A stretch of DNA of 64,000 nucleotides, taken from the NCBI RefSeq assembly GCF_030403745.1, contig NZ_JAQMWP010000018.1:124001-188000 (forward strand), read 5' to 3'. Shown here piece by piece: positions 8,930-18,800 of this stretch. The stretch comes from Streptomyces sp. S.PB5. GTDB lineage: Bacteria; Actinomycetota; Actinomycetes; Streptomycetales; Streptomycetaceae. The position numbers were made by a program, and so were the translations under genes. How positions within the stretch are numbered: position 1 is the first letter of the stretch; the number at the start of each line of letters is the position of its first letter. A model generated the notes under the pieces. It had not been told where the DNA came from, did not search any database, and worked only from the letters and a program-made list of their open reading frames with translations.

Positions 8930-9283
8930 GGTGGCGCAGGCAGCTGAGGGTGCAGGCGATGCTGGTGAGGGCGGGAAAGTGTTCGGCCTTGGTTCGTAGC
9001 GGCGATGGAAACGGCGGCAGTCGGCCGGCTACGAGACGGCCCGTTCGACGTCCCAACGGTGGCGGTCCAGCCGCTGAGAGCTGCCCCTTCCCTTGCGGGT
9101 GATCCGATCCCGGATACCGCGTGCCGATAACCATCGCCGCAGGTGGCGTAGTCGTATCCCGCATGCGCATCTGCCCTTCTCGTCCGCACACTGACGCTCC
9201 GTCATGCGACATGCCGTCCCTGGCAGTTGAGGGAGCCACCGCAGGGGCAGCCTCTCTTCCAAGCCTTCATGTGCTCCCCGCAC
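8929..9283 (-). pseudogene. IS5-family transposase C-terminal remnant
   Basis: Two minus-strand frames together read like the end of an IS5-group DDE transposase: IRDRITRKGRGSSQRLDRHRWDVERAV in one frame, then LRTKAEHFPALTSIACTLSCLRHL in another. This matches the family pattern of ADKGYD, then G-x-HRW-V-ER, then RRLRxRxExxxxIHxAxLxLAC. There is at least one frameshift and the 5' two thirds are missing, so it is inactive. No terminal repeats are recognisable. Confidence 0.75.
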
Positions 9284-9324
9284 CTGTAGGCGCGGCGAGT
9301 GGCTCTCCTCGCTGACCTGCGCAG

Positions 9325-9338
9325 GGGCCGGCCGGCCC
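9325..9338 (-). terminator. GC palindrome after ltrA, possible terminator
   Basis: The perfect palindrome GGGCCGGCCGGCCC lies just beyond the LtrA stop codon on the minus strand. It could form a short hairpin. Support is position and symmetry only. Confidence 0.3.
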
Positions 9339-9343
9339 GGGGC

Positions 9344-10546
9344 TCAGTCGGCGGCGGTCACATGGGACCGGGCGGTGGTGTCCTGGACGAGGACCAGGGC
9401 GGTCACGAGCGCGGCCAGGACGGCCAGGGCGACGAGAGAGGGGACGAGGGTGACGGCGGGTCCTGCGACGAGGCAGACGGCTCCGCCGGCGAGGAGGAGC
9501 GGGGAGCGGTGGCTCGTGGTGCGCAGGAGCAGGGCGGCCGAGGCGAGGAGGAACACACCGACGCCGCCCGGCAGGGCCCAGGCAACGACACCGTGGAGGG
9601 GGTCGGTCAGGTCGTAATGGCCGGTGTCGGCGATCTGCGTGAGGGCCTTCTTCATGCCGAGGGCGGTGATGACGATTCCGGCCACGAGGGGAAGGTGGAG
9701 GAAGGTGTACGCGTCACGGGCCAGCCGGGTGCGGTCGTCGCCGGTCACGGTGGTCAGCCGATGCTCGACCGTCTCGGCGAGTTGACGGAAGTACAGGCGC
9801 CACAGCCCTGCGGAAACGAGCAGCCCCAGGGCGGCACCGGCCACGACCGGGGTGCTCAGCGCGAAGCCGGAGACGCCGACGCCGATGGCGACGATCGACT
9901 CGCCGAGGGCGATGATGACGATCAGGCCGTGGCGTTCGGCGAAATGGCCGGGTGAGGCGACCCGCCAGCCTGATTTTCCGGTGAGGAAGATGCCCAGGTA
10001 GTCGATGACCACGGCGGCGAGCCAGATCATGATCTGGGTGGCGCCGGTGAACGCCGCACCGATGAGGAGCAGGGCGAACGGCGGGGCCACCGAGAGCAGG
10101 GCGGTGCGGCGCAGGACGCGATGCAGTGCCTGGTCGGTGGGGTCGGACAGCCAGTACGTGACCAGGTGAAGGACGCGGACGGCGCCGTAGCACAGGACGA
10201 AGACCAGGGGGGCGGGCAGTCCGCCGGGCGCGTCGTCGTAGATCTCGGGCACGGTCAGCGACACGATCAGGACGACGGCCATGACGGACACCAGTACGGT
10301 GAACATCGCGCCGGAGTCGGCCCGTACGACGTTCCCCAGCCAGGCGAAACAGCACCAGCACCACCACAGCAGCGCCAGCGCGACCATCCCGCCGAGCAGC
10401 CGCAACCCGCTCGGGTCGGCCGCCATCAGTGCTGTGACCTGAGTGATCGCATACACGAACACCAAGTCGAAGAAGAGCTCGGCCGGTGTCACTCGGTGGC
10501 CGTCCTGGGTCGCGACCAGCCGCGACCCCTCGCCATTCGCTACCAC
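9344..10546 (-). CDS. LtrA-family (low temperature requirement) membrane protein
   Basis: Polytopic membrane protein of 400 residues in the LtrA family. The N-terminal VTPAELFFDLVFVYAITQVT and the central HFAERHGLIVIIALGESIVAIG are the two family signatures. About ten hydrophobic helices follow. LtrA was named from a Listeria cold-growth phenotype; its biochemical role is not established. The GTG start at 10544-10546 is preceded on the minus strand by a strong AGAGGGGGA ribosome site, so the longer open frame upstream (rich in Arg/Pro and not family-like) is not translated. The gene stands alone between transposase remnants on both sides. Confidence 0.92.
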   Translation of the reverse strand: MVANGEGSRLVATQDGHRVTPAELFFDLVFVYAITQVTALMAADPSGLRLLGGMVALALLWWCWCCFAWLGNVVRADSGAMFTVLVSVMAVVLIVSLTVPEIYDDAPGGLPAPLVFVLCYGAVRVLHLVTYWLSDPTDQALHRVLRRTALLSVAPPFALLLIGAAFTGATQIMIWLAAVVIDYLGIFLTGKSGWRVASPGHFAERHGLIVIIALGESIVAIGVGVSGFALSTPVVAGAALGLLVSAGLWRLYFRQLAETVEHRLTTVTGDDRTRLARDAYTFLHLPLVAGIVITALGMKKALTQIADTGHYDLTDPLHGVVAWALPGGVGVFLLASAALLLRTTSHRSPLLLAGGAVCLVAGPAVTLVPSLVALAVLAALVTALVLVQDTTARSHVTAAD

Positions 10547-10831
10547 AATTCCCCCTCTGGGGCGCCCCACCGCCCACCGGCGGAACGATAACCCACTGGC
10601 TATGGCCAAAGATGGTTGTTGCTGGGTACGGGAGTTCGCTTCTCGCGTACACCACGGAAGAGGGAAGTGATCCTCCGTTTCGGGCGGCCGAGCCCGGTCC
10701 GGCACGGTCTCGGCGAGGTGACCCAAGGGGCTTGTCCGACGTGTGGTCCGGGCCGCCGCGTGGTGTCTGCGGCCTTCTGGGGTGGGGTGTCGGGGAGTGT
10801 CTTGTGACATACCGTCAGCTCTAGGCAGTCG

Positions 10832-11239
10832 TTATCCAGGCTGCACGGAGTACGAGCATGGGGAGTTCGCGGATGACCCTGCAGGCCCAACTGGTGCTGC
10901 GGGCCTTGCTGGAAGACCCGGCCAACGAGCCAGTGTGAGGGCGGCGTTCACAGCGTCGCGGTCTCGTTGTGCACCTCGGGCGAAGGCATGCAGGTGGTGC
11001 AGGCCGGCGCCGCGGACCTGGACGATCCAATGCGAGAGCGCGTCGGCATTGTCGGCGTGAGGCGCAAGGAGCTGGGCGAAGTCCTGTATGGCTGCGGCCA
11101 GTTGGATCATCTCGGGGAGGCGGCGGTGGGCTTGGCCAGGAGCTCGTGTTGCTCGGCCTTGAAGTTGCTCCGCGCCGGCGCGACGCATGCCTTGCCCGCA
11201 GAAGCGCAACAACTGTGGCCCCGTGGACATCAGTAACAA
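10832..11239 (-). pseudogene. ISL3-family transposase remnant
   Basis: The minus-strand frame contains a block typical of the C-terminal third of ISL3 transposases: FAQLLAPHADNADALSHWI, then GLHHLHAFARGAQRDRDAV and NAALTL. In intact elements this is followed by PWSNG-x-EG and a Lys/Arg-rich tail, which are absent here. The N-terminal catalytic region is also missing. Between this remnant and LtrA (10547-10831) I see no gene. Confidence 0.6.
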
Positions 11240-11320
11240 CGCGTGTACCTCCTATTAACTGACGTCACGTTGGGTAGGACCGTGCTCCCCCCACGTCCCG
11301 GGAGGGAGCGTCGACGTTCA

Positions 11321-11334
11321 TGGGAGCGCTCCCA
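11321..11334. promoter_or_regulatory. Perfect CebR-type operator TGGGAGCGCTCCCA
   Basis: The exact 14-bp palindrome TGGGAGCGCTCCCA ends 25 bp before the GTG of the S8 peptidase gene. This is the published consensus for CebR, the LacI-family cello-oligosaccharide-responsive repressor of Streptomyces. Other LacI-family regulators have related sites, so the identity of the binding protein is inferred. Confidence 0.75.
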
Positions 11335-11359
11335 TAGGGGAGTTGCTGGAAGGAGTCTC

Positions 11360-14300
11360 GTGGCTACGAGCGCACGAACCCTGCGACGGAGGCTGGCGAT
11401 ACCCTTGCTGGCCCTCGTCCTGGCCGGCGGCGGCACGGTCGCCACTGGGGGTACGGCAACGGCGGCACCCGCCGAGCCGGACACCCCGGCAGGCAGCGGT
11501 GTCAGCTCCGGCCTGCGACCCGAAGGGGACCGGGTCGACCTGACCGGGGGTGCCGGCCGGTTAAGAGCGGGCCGGACCGGTAAGTCCGGGGCAGAGCAGA
11601 GGCAAACGCCCACCGGCCGCACCGCGTACATCGTGGAGCTCGCCGAGGATCCGGTGACGACGTACACGGGAAAGGTCTCGGGGCTGACCCGGACCCGCCC
11701 GGCACCGGGCGAGCAGTTGGAGCCGCAGTCGGGGGCGGCGAAGGCGTACCGGAAGCACCTCGGTACCCAGCGGGCGGCGGTGGCCAAGGCAGCCGGCATT
11801 ACGGTCAGCGAGGTCTACACCACGGCCTTCAACGGTTTTTCCGCCACGCTGACTTCCGCTCAGGTCAAGGCACTGAAGGCGGACAAGCGGGTCCGTTCGG
11901 TCACCGAGTCGCAGATGGTCAGTCTCAGCCAGTCGTCCTTGGGTGACACCACGCCGCAGCCGACGACCGGCACCGCAACAGGCACAGCACCAGGCGCAGC
12001 CAAATCAGCTACGACTGCGGCATCGGCAACCGGCCCTCAGGCGACCAGCGCGCAGAAGTCCACCGCGCGGAAGCCGGGCCGAAGCACCGGCGCCGGGATG
12101 GTGATCGGCGTCCTGGACACCGGCATCTGGCCGGAAAGCCCGTCGTTCGCCCGGAAGATGTCCGCCCCGGCGGGCTGGCACGGTACCTGCCAGACCGGCG
12201 ACAGATTCGTCGTCGAGCACTGCAACGGCAAGATCGTCGGCGCCCGGTACTTCGCCGACACGTTCCTCGCGGCCCGTGGCGAGCTGCCCGAGGGCGAGGT
12301 GCTCTCCCCGCGGGACATGGGCGGGCACGGTTCGCACACGGCGTCCACCGCCGCCGGTCTGCCCGTCGACGACGTCACCATCGCGGGGCGGAACTTCGGT
12401 TCGATCTCCGGTGTGGCCCCGGACGCGCAGATCGCCGTCTACAAGGTCCTGTGGGGCGGCATGGGGTACGACGCCGACATCATCGCGGGCATCGACGCGG
12501 CGGTCGCCGACGGCGTACAGGTACTGAACTACTCGATCGGGACCCAGATGGGGGACGCCGAGCCCAACACGCCCATCGGCAACGCCTTCCTCAACGCCAC
12601 GGTGGCCGGAGTCTTCGTCGCCGCCGCGGCCGGCAACACCGGCTTCAGCAGCGCGGTCAGCAACACCCAGCCATGGGTCACCACGGTCGGCGCGGCGGTG
12701 ACCAAGGTCAACGCGGGAACGGTCCGGCTCGGCGACGGCACCTCGCTCACCGGCGCTTCCCTGGACGTGCTCCCCGGCGGCCGATCCCTGCCGCTGGTCT
12801 TCGGCGAGATGGCCGGCACATTGGAGGAGGGCTCGGCATACTGCTTGCCCGGCAGCCTGGACCCGGCGAAGGTGAAGGGCAAGGTGGTCGCCTGCGCCCT
12901 CGACAACCCCTACGACGCGGTGAACGAGCTCAGAGCCAAGGGCGCCGCGGCCATGGTCCTCTTCGCCCCGACCGGCAACTTCAGGGTCAACAGCGTCTAC
13001 GACTTCCCGGTGCTCTACCTGAACACCAAGGAACAGGCCGGCAAGATCTTCAACTACCTGATGAGGCACCCCGCCGACGCCACCGCACGACTCACCTCCA
13101 GCAGCAACGGCTCCAAAGCGCCGAGCGTCGCGGACTACTCCTCGACGGGGCCGGACAAGAACCACTACGGGCTCATGAAGCCCGACCTGGTCGCCCCCGG
13201 CAGCGACATCATCGCGGCCGTCTCCCCGCCGGGGAACTTCGGCCGGCAGTACGACGCGTACTCGGGAACCTCGATGGCGGCCCCGCACGTGGCCGCTGAG
13301 GCCGCGATCCTCAGGGCCGAGCACCCCGGCTGGACGCCCGGCGCGATCGCCTCTGCACTCCACACCACCGCCGACACCGTGGACGACACCAGCCCCCTGG
13401 CCCAGGGCAGCGGGCTGTCGTCGCTGAGGCGGGCCGCCGATCCGGGGCTGGTCATCGAGCCGGACGTCAAGAGCCTGATCGCTTTCAGTGAGGAGGCTCA
13501 GCCCGACGGCCGCGAGCTGAACCTGCCGTCGATCGCGCTGCGCGAGTACGACGGGACCAAGCCGGTGGTGTTGACCCGCAAGCTGACCAACGTCGGCAGC
13601 AAGCGGGAGACCTACCGTGCCACGACCAGCGGGCTGGAGGGCATGCAGGTCAGCGTCTCACCAGCGGTGGTGACGGTGGCACCGGGCAAGACCGCCTCGG
13701 TGACCATCACCCTGCGGCGCGGCAGCGCACCGTGGGACCGCTACGTCACCGGCGCGATCACCTGGCGCAGCACCGCCCATCAGGTGCGGATTCCGGTGGC
13801 CGCGCGCCCGTGGGGCATCGCGCCCCGGCAGTACGACGACAATCTGGAGGAGTTCGGACGGCTTGCCGGCGGCGCCTACGGCATGATCGAGCCCGGCTTC
13901 ACCGGCCCCCTCTCCGGCCGGTCGACGGGTTACGCCCCCATGCGGTGGGAGTCGTACTCGATGCCGACCGGGGTCCGCGGTGGGGTCTTCGACCAGCAGG
14001 GCCTCGGGGTTCGGGCCCACTCCTTCAAGGTGCCGGCGGGCAGCGCCGGGATCGTCGTGCAGGCCGAGGCCGACGCCCCGGACGCCAACCTCGACCTGTG
14101 GTTGTTCAAGGGCGACAGGCTGGTGTACCGGAGCGCCGCCAGTTGGAGCAGCTCCGAGCGGGCCTGGGCTTTCATGCCGGAAGCGGGCACGTACACGGCG
14201 TATGTCTTCGCGCAGGACGCCGGCGGCCCGGTCCTCGACTACCGGCTGGGCCACGTCATCCTCAGCCGTGACGGCCACTACAGCCCCGCGACGCTGGAAA

Positions 14301-14461
14301 TGCCGACCGCAGTGGAGCGCGGCACGACACCGCCGTACAAACTGCGGCCCAACGCTCCGCTGAAGCCGGACCTCGAGTACTGGGCGTACACCGAGTTGCG
14401 CACCAAGGGGCAGGTGATTCCTGGCCAGTTGGTGTCCACGACCCAGGACTCCTGGCAGTGA
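11360..14461 (+). CDS. Secreted S8 (subtilisin/cucumisin-like) peptidase with PA domain
   Basis: Secreted serine protease precursor of 1033 residues. Domain order: signal peptide (about 1-40); an I9 inhibitor propeptide (YIVELAEDPV ... FNGFSATLTSAQVKAL); a Thr/Ala-rich linker; the S8 catalytic domain with Asp253 in VLDTGIWPES, His323 in GGHGSHTAS and Ser638 in GTSMAAPH; an inserted PA domain (VKGKVVACALD, AAAMVLFAP); then Fn3-like and C-terminal beta domains. This is the cucumisin/plant-like subtilase architecture. The GTG at 11360 is preceded by GGAAGGAG at good spacing and begins directly with the signal peptide; the longer open frame upstream is leader DNA. The CebR-type palindrome suggests control by cello-oligosaccharides. 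The gene is followed by a strong terminator hairpin. Confidence 0.95.
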   Translation: MATSARTLRRRLAIPLLALVLAGGGTVATGGTATAAPAEPDTPAGSGVSSGLRPEGDRVDLTGGAGRLRAGRTGKSGAEQRQTPTGRTAYIVELAEDPVTTYTGKVSGLTRTRPAPGEQLEPQSGAAKAYRKHLGTQRAAVAKAAGITVSEVYTTAFNGFSATLTSAQVKALKADKRVRSVTESQMVSLSQSSLGDTTPQPTTGTATGTAPGAAKSATTAASATGPQATSAQKSTARKPGRSTGAGMVIGVLDTGIWPESPSFARKMSAPAGWHGTCQTGDRFVVEHCNGKIVGARYFADTFLAARGELPEGEVLSPRDMGGHGSHTASTAAGLPVDDVTIAGRNFGSISGVAPDAQIAVYKVLWGGMGYDADIIAGIDAAVADGVQVLNYSIGTQMGDAEPNTPIGNAFLNATVAGVFVAAAAGNTGFSSAVSNTQPWVTTVGAAVTKVNAGTVRLGDGTSLTGASLDVLPGGRSLPLVFGEMAGTLEEGSAYCLPGSLDPAKVKGKVVACALDNPYDAVNELRAKGAAAMVLFAPTGNFRVNSVYDFPVLYLNTKEQAGKIFNYLMRHPADATARLTSSSNGSKAPSVADYSSTGPDKNHYGLMKPDLVAPGSDIIAAVSPPGNFGRQYDAYSGTSMAAPHVAAEAAILRAEHPGWTPGAIASALHTTADTVDDTSPLAQGSGLSSLRRAADPGLVIEPDVKSLIAFSEEAQPDGRELNLPSIALREYDGTKPVVLTRKLTNVGSKRETYRATTSGLEGMQVSVSPAVVTVAPGKTASVTITLRRGSAPWDRYVTGAITWRSTAHQVRIPVAARPWGIAPRQYDDNLEEFGRLAGGAYGMIEPGFTGPLSGRSTGYAPMRWESYSMPTGVRGGVFDQQGLGVRAHSFKVPAGSAGIVVQAEADAPDANLDLWLFKGDRLVYRSAASWSSSERAWAFMPEAGTYTAYVFAQDAGGPVLDYRLGHVILSRDGHYSPATLEMPTAVERGTTPPYKLRPNAPLKPDLEYWAYTELRTKGQVIPGQLVSTTQDSWQ

Positions 14462-14498
14462 CGCCGTAATTCCCCGGGGGCCACGGCTGCCCGAGGGG

Positions 14499-14535
14499 CC
14501 GGTGGGGCGGGGCCGAGCGGCTCCCGTCCCACCGG
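14499..14535 (+). terminator. 13-bp hairpin terminator after S8 peptidase
   Basis: CCGGTGGGGCGGG (14499-14511) pairs with CCCGTCCCACCGG (14523-14535), with one G-T pair and an 11-nt loop, 38 bp after the stop codon. It can also serve the convergent LuxR-type gene. Confidence 0.7.
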
Positions 14536-14701
14536 CTCGCTCACGTCCCGGACTCCACCCTCGCCCGGCCATGGCCCGGGGGAGCGGGCGGCAGTGAAGT
14601 CGTCGCTCGGCAAACGAGATCATCGCGAGTTTCGAGAAGCCGAGCGCCGCGAGACCTACGAGGAAACTGCCCACCGACGCCGTCCGCGCCGACGGGAGGA
14701 C

Positions 14702-15706
14702 CTACACCCAGCCCCGGCGGGCGGCCTGCCAGGCGAGCTGCATACGGGTCGCCGCGCCCGCGAACGTCATCAGGTGCTGGATGTGGCGCTGGACCGTGCG
14801 TCGGCTCAGGCCCATCTGGGAGGCGATCGCCTTGTCCGTGACACCCGCGACGAGCAGGGAGAGCAGACGTCGGTCGGTGGTGGACAGGGCGTCGGCGCCG
14901 GCCGCTCCGTCGGTGCCGCTGACCGTGCCGGAGTCGTCGACGTGCAGGGGGACGGCGTCGTCCCAGTACCGCTCGAAGAGGGCGATGAGCGCCGCCAGGA
15001 GGCTGCTGTCGCGGACCAGGGCCGCGGTGGGTTCCTCGGGGCTGCCGTGCGGGCCTCCGGGCACGAGGGGGCAGATGGCGATGGCGCGGTCGGCCACGGC
15101 AAGTCGGAGGGGCAAGTGGGGTACCGCGCGGGCGACTTCACCGGCCCGGACCCCCTGGATAACGTTGTCGACCGCGCCGTCGTCGTCGAAGAACGCCTTC
15201 TCGTACAGGACCCGGTAGCGCACGCCGCGGGCCAGGGCCTCGAACTCCGCGTCGTTGCTGCCGGAGGGCATCGCCACGTACTGCGCCTTGCAGAACCACA
15301 GCATCTCGTCGCGGGTGTCGGCTTGGATGCGGCGCAGGTGCTGGCGCAGGGCGTCCGCGCCGGTGATGACCTCGATGAGCTGGCCGGCGTCGCGGCGGCG
15401 CATGGTGTCCCGGTAGATGTCCAGCAGACCGGTGGCCGTGGCACGGGCGTGGTCCAGCGCGTCGGCCTGCTGTTTGAGCCGGGGCATGAGCGCCACGTCG
15501 GGGGGTGTCGGCCGGTAGAGCCTGGGGGTGGCGTCGGTGTGACTGGCGAGGCCCTTGGCCGTGAGGGCCCGCAACGTCCGCTCGGCTTCCGTGACGACCA
15601 GCCCGGCACGGGTCGCGAAGTCGTCTGCCGAGGCCCCGCCCATCGTGACGAGGATCCGGTACGCGGACTCCTCCGCGCCGGTGACTCCGGCGGCCTCCAG
15701 CGTCAC
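14702..15706 (-). CDS. TrmB-like/LuxR-type transcriptional regulator
   Basis: Regulator of 334 residues. The N-terminal 70 residues form a TrmB-like winged helix (EESAYRILVTMGGASADDFATRAGL). The middle resembles a phospholipase-D-like or effector-binding region (RDEMLWFCKAQYVAMPSG ... RVLYEKAFF). The C-terminal 65 residues are a LuxR helix-turn-helix (STTDRRLLSLLVAGVTDKAIASQMGLSRRTVQRHIQHL). The GTG start has a GAGGAG ribosome site. Regulators of this layout are common in Streptomyces and often sit beside secreted enzymes. Here it lies between two secreted S8 peptidases, and regulation of the one at 15809-19588 is possible but not shown. Confidence 0.88.
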   Translation of the reverse strand: MTLEAAGVTGAEESAYRILVTMGGASADDFATRAGLVVTEAERTLRALTAKGLASHTDATPRLYRPTPPDVALMPRLKQQADALDHARATATGLLDIYRDTMRRRDAGQLIEVITGADALRQHLRRIQADTRDEMLWFCKAQYVAMPSGSNDAEFEALARGVRYRVLYEKAFFDDDGAVDNVIQGVRAGEVARAVPHLPLRLAVADRAIAICPLVPGGPHGSPEEPTAALVRDSSLLAALIALFERYWDDAVPLHVDDSGTVSGTDGAAGADALSTTDRRLLSLLVAGVTDKAIASQMGLSRRTVQRHIQHLMTFAGAATRMQLAWQAARRGWV

Positions 15707-15759
15707 GGTGTGCTCCTCGGGACCATCCGATCCGACAGTTGAACACCGTACTGCATCCC

Positions 15760-15800
15760 CGGTGGTTGCAGGGGCATGGCCAACTCCCCTGCAACCACCG
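15760..15800 (-). terminator. Perfect 15-bp hairpin terminator after second S8 peptidase
   Basis: CGGTGGTTGCAGGGG at 15760-15774 is exactly complementary to 15786-15800 around an 11-nt loop. It lies 9 bp beyond the peptidase stop codon on the minus strand and just upstream of the LuxR-type gene. It is likely the transcript end of the peptidase gene. Confidence 0.8.
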
Positions 15801-15808
15801 TGTATTGG

Positions 15809-18800
15809 CTATCGCAGCAGGTAGGCGCGCTGCACGGTCTGCCGGACGCTGTGGCCGGCACTGTCCCGTGCCGTCGCCCGCAGCGTCACGTACCTGTCCC
15901 CGTGGCCGGACGGTCCGGTCACGGTGGCCGCGAACGTGTTGTGCCCACGTGCCTTCACCCTCGTACTGCTCCAGTGCCTGCCGTCGTCGTACGACACCTC
16001 CACCCGGAGGGACACGTCTCGGGGTGCGGGCAGCCCGTCCTGTGCGCGGACGCTCAGACCGATGGTGTGGGTCCGCGCGGCGTGCACGGTGTTGTGCGCG
16101 TCGAGCGGTACGTCGTAGTCGAGTTGGAGCAGGGGCAGCCGGGTCGTCCCGGACGTGCCGGCGGAGTGGAAGGACCAGGAGGTGTCGGTGCGTGTGCCGA
16201 AAGCCCATTCGTCGTCCGCGCGTGACGTCGTCAGGTCCAGGCGGTAGTCGGACGGGTCGGGGCTCACCTCGAAGTCCGTCCAGGCGCTGTCGGCGTCGGC
16301 GACCTTGACACCGTCGCGGTAGAGGGCCGCGGCGGCCGTGTCGCCCCGCTGTCCGTCGGCCTTCGTGTCGAGGCCGCCGACTCCGCCGCCCTCGTAGGCG
16401 AGCAGCCGCGACCAGTGTCCCGCGGAGGAGTCGGTGAACTCCGGGACGCGCAGGGCCAGTACGTTCCCCTTGCGCACCGACGGTGCCGCGAAGCCGGCGG
16501 GAATCGAGGGGCGGACCACGGCGCCCTGCCAGCGCTCCTCGAGCCGCTCACCCGCTCGGTAGGTGCGCGGCGTGTCGTTCATGCCGACGGCCAGCGGGGT
16601 GTCGATGTCGAACGTGGTCGTGTGGTGCACCCGGTGCAGCCAGCGGGTGTCGTCCGCGCTGACGTACTCGGTGCGTACGAAGGCGGTCGGCACATAGCGG
16701 GTGTACTGCAGCCACGCGGTGTCCTGGTACGGGCGCCAGGCGAAGCTCTGTTCACCGGCCCAGGGGGCGCCTCCGTTGTCGGCGTAAGTGGCCTTGACCA
16801 CGGCGCTGTTGTGCGACGACACCGTGTGCACCACATGCTTCGGGATCTGCCCGCGGGACGTCTGCATGACGTCGTAGAGGTAGGGGCTCCTGGCCGTTCC
16901 GGTGAACCTGACGGTGGTCTTGTGCCTCTTGAGCCGGGCCAGCAGTGCGGTGCCCGCCGACCTGGAGACGCGCACCGTGGGCACGGCGTCGCGTTCCTCG
17001 TCGGGGTTCCAGCGGGTCCACGCGATGTCGGAGAAGTGGACCATCAGCAGCCCTCGTACGCCCGCGCGGGCGGCCTTGCGGGCCACGTCCCGTTCGTCCG
17101 CGCCGGTTTCGTTGCGGACGACGGCGAGCTTGCCCCGGGCCCGGCCGAAGTCCGGCTTCTCCATGGTGCCCGCGTCGACGGCGGTCAGCGTGGTGCCCTT
17201 CGCCGGGAACAGTGGGGAGTTGGGCATGTAGTACGGGGCGAGCGCGAGGTCCGTTCCGGAGTTCTTCGCCCGCAGCAGCGGGGCGACCAGTTGCCAGCGC
17301 GAGGCGAACTCGAAGCTGCCGTCGGTGACCGCCTTCGTGGGGCTGACGTACAACCGCTTGGCCAGGTCGAAGTACATGGTGCCCTGGAGCAGACCGTGTC
17401 CGTCGATGCTGCGGTACGTCTGGTAGTTGAGGATGCCGCGCTGTTCGGCGGGCCGCGGGGTGCGGATGTCGACCCGGGTGGTCTTGCGGGCGTCCAGGGT
17501 GACGGACGTGTCCTTGGTGACCTTCACCTCCGGCAGGACGACCTGTCGCAGTTCCTGGCCGTCGGCGGCCGTGTCCAGGCTCGAGTAGTCGAGTTGGTAC
17601 GTGCCCTCCTCGACTTCGGCGACGGCCTTCTCGCCGTCGGTGTAGTCGACGAATCCGTCGGCGCCCCAGATGGTGGGCAGCGCCTGGACGCGCTTGCCGT
17701 TGTGGTCGATGGTGGTGACGGTGAGCTGGTGAGTGGGGCCGTGCACCACGAGGCTCAGCGTGGTGTGCACCTTGACGGTGCCGTCGGCGGAGGCGGCGGT
17801 GAGGTAGCCGTAGTAGTCGCCGCGTCCGGCCCGGGCGGGGTCCGCGGTCACGGGTACGTCCGCCGTGGCGCCGGGGGCGATGCGCACCGAGTCCGAGTCG
17901 AGGCGGAGCGCACCGGGCGCGAGATCGCGGCCGCCGGTGGTGGCGAGGCGGGCCGTGAGGGCGAGGGTGACGTCCTTGTCCGAGGTGTTGGTGTAGCGGA
18001 CCGTGGCCGTGCGCGGGGCTCCGGTGTCGTCGCCGGTGGAGAAGGGGCCCAGGGCGACGGTTCCGGTGGCGGTGACCGGGCCGAGGGCCGCCGCGGCCAC
18101 GTCGATACGGCCGCCGCCCTGCTCGGTCGGCTGCCCGCCCTGGACCGTGTGCGCCGTACTGATCAGGGCGTCCTTGATGCGCTGTGCGCTCCAGGTCGGA
18201 TGTGCCTGGGCGAGCAGGGCCGCGGCGCCCGTGACGTGCGGGGTGGCCATCGAGGTGCCGGAGGCCGCGACGTAGTACTGGTCCACGGGCTCGCCCATGG
18301 TGGTGCCTGCGGCGCGGGCGGCCACGATGCCCACGCCCGGGGCGGTCACGTCGGGCTTGACCGCCCGGTCGCCGGTCCGCGGGCCGCGGCTGGAGAACGG
18401 GGCGAGCGCGTCGTCCCGGTCCACGGCGCCCACGGTCAGCGCGGCGTCCGCCGCACCGGGTGAGCCGACGGTCCGCGGGCCCTGTTGTCCGCTGTTGCCC
18501 GCGGCGACGACGAAGAGGGCGCCGCTCCTGGCGTTGATGTCGTTGACCGCGAGGCTCATCGGGTCGGTGCCGTCGGTCGCGATGTCCGCCCCGAGGCTCA
18601 TGTTGACGACCTTGGCGCCCGCGGAGGCGGCCCACTCCATGCCGTCGATCACCTGGGACTCGGTCCCGTAGCCGTCGTCCCCGAGGACCTTGCCGATCAG
18701 CAGGTCTACGCCCGGGGCCACCCCTTTGCGGCTGCCGCCGGACGCGGCGCCGCTCCCGCCGACGGTGGCGGCGACATGGGTGCCGTGGCCGAAGGCGTCC

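Noticed and set aside
9299..9955. Plus-strand 218-residue Gly/Glu-rich frame
   Set aside because: Shadow of LtrA; low complexity and no homologous pattern.
11243..11359. Upstream extension of the first S8 peptidase
   Set aside because: It would cover the CebR-type operator and put 39 residues before the signal peptide; the GTG at 11360 has a strong ribosome site.
12005..13363. Long open frame on the strand opposite the first S8 peptidase
   Set aside because: Antisense shadow caused by high third-position GC; no start signal, no family-like sequence, and it lies wholly within a well-supported gene.
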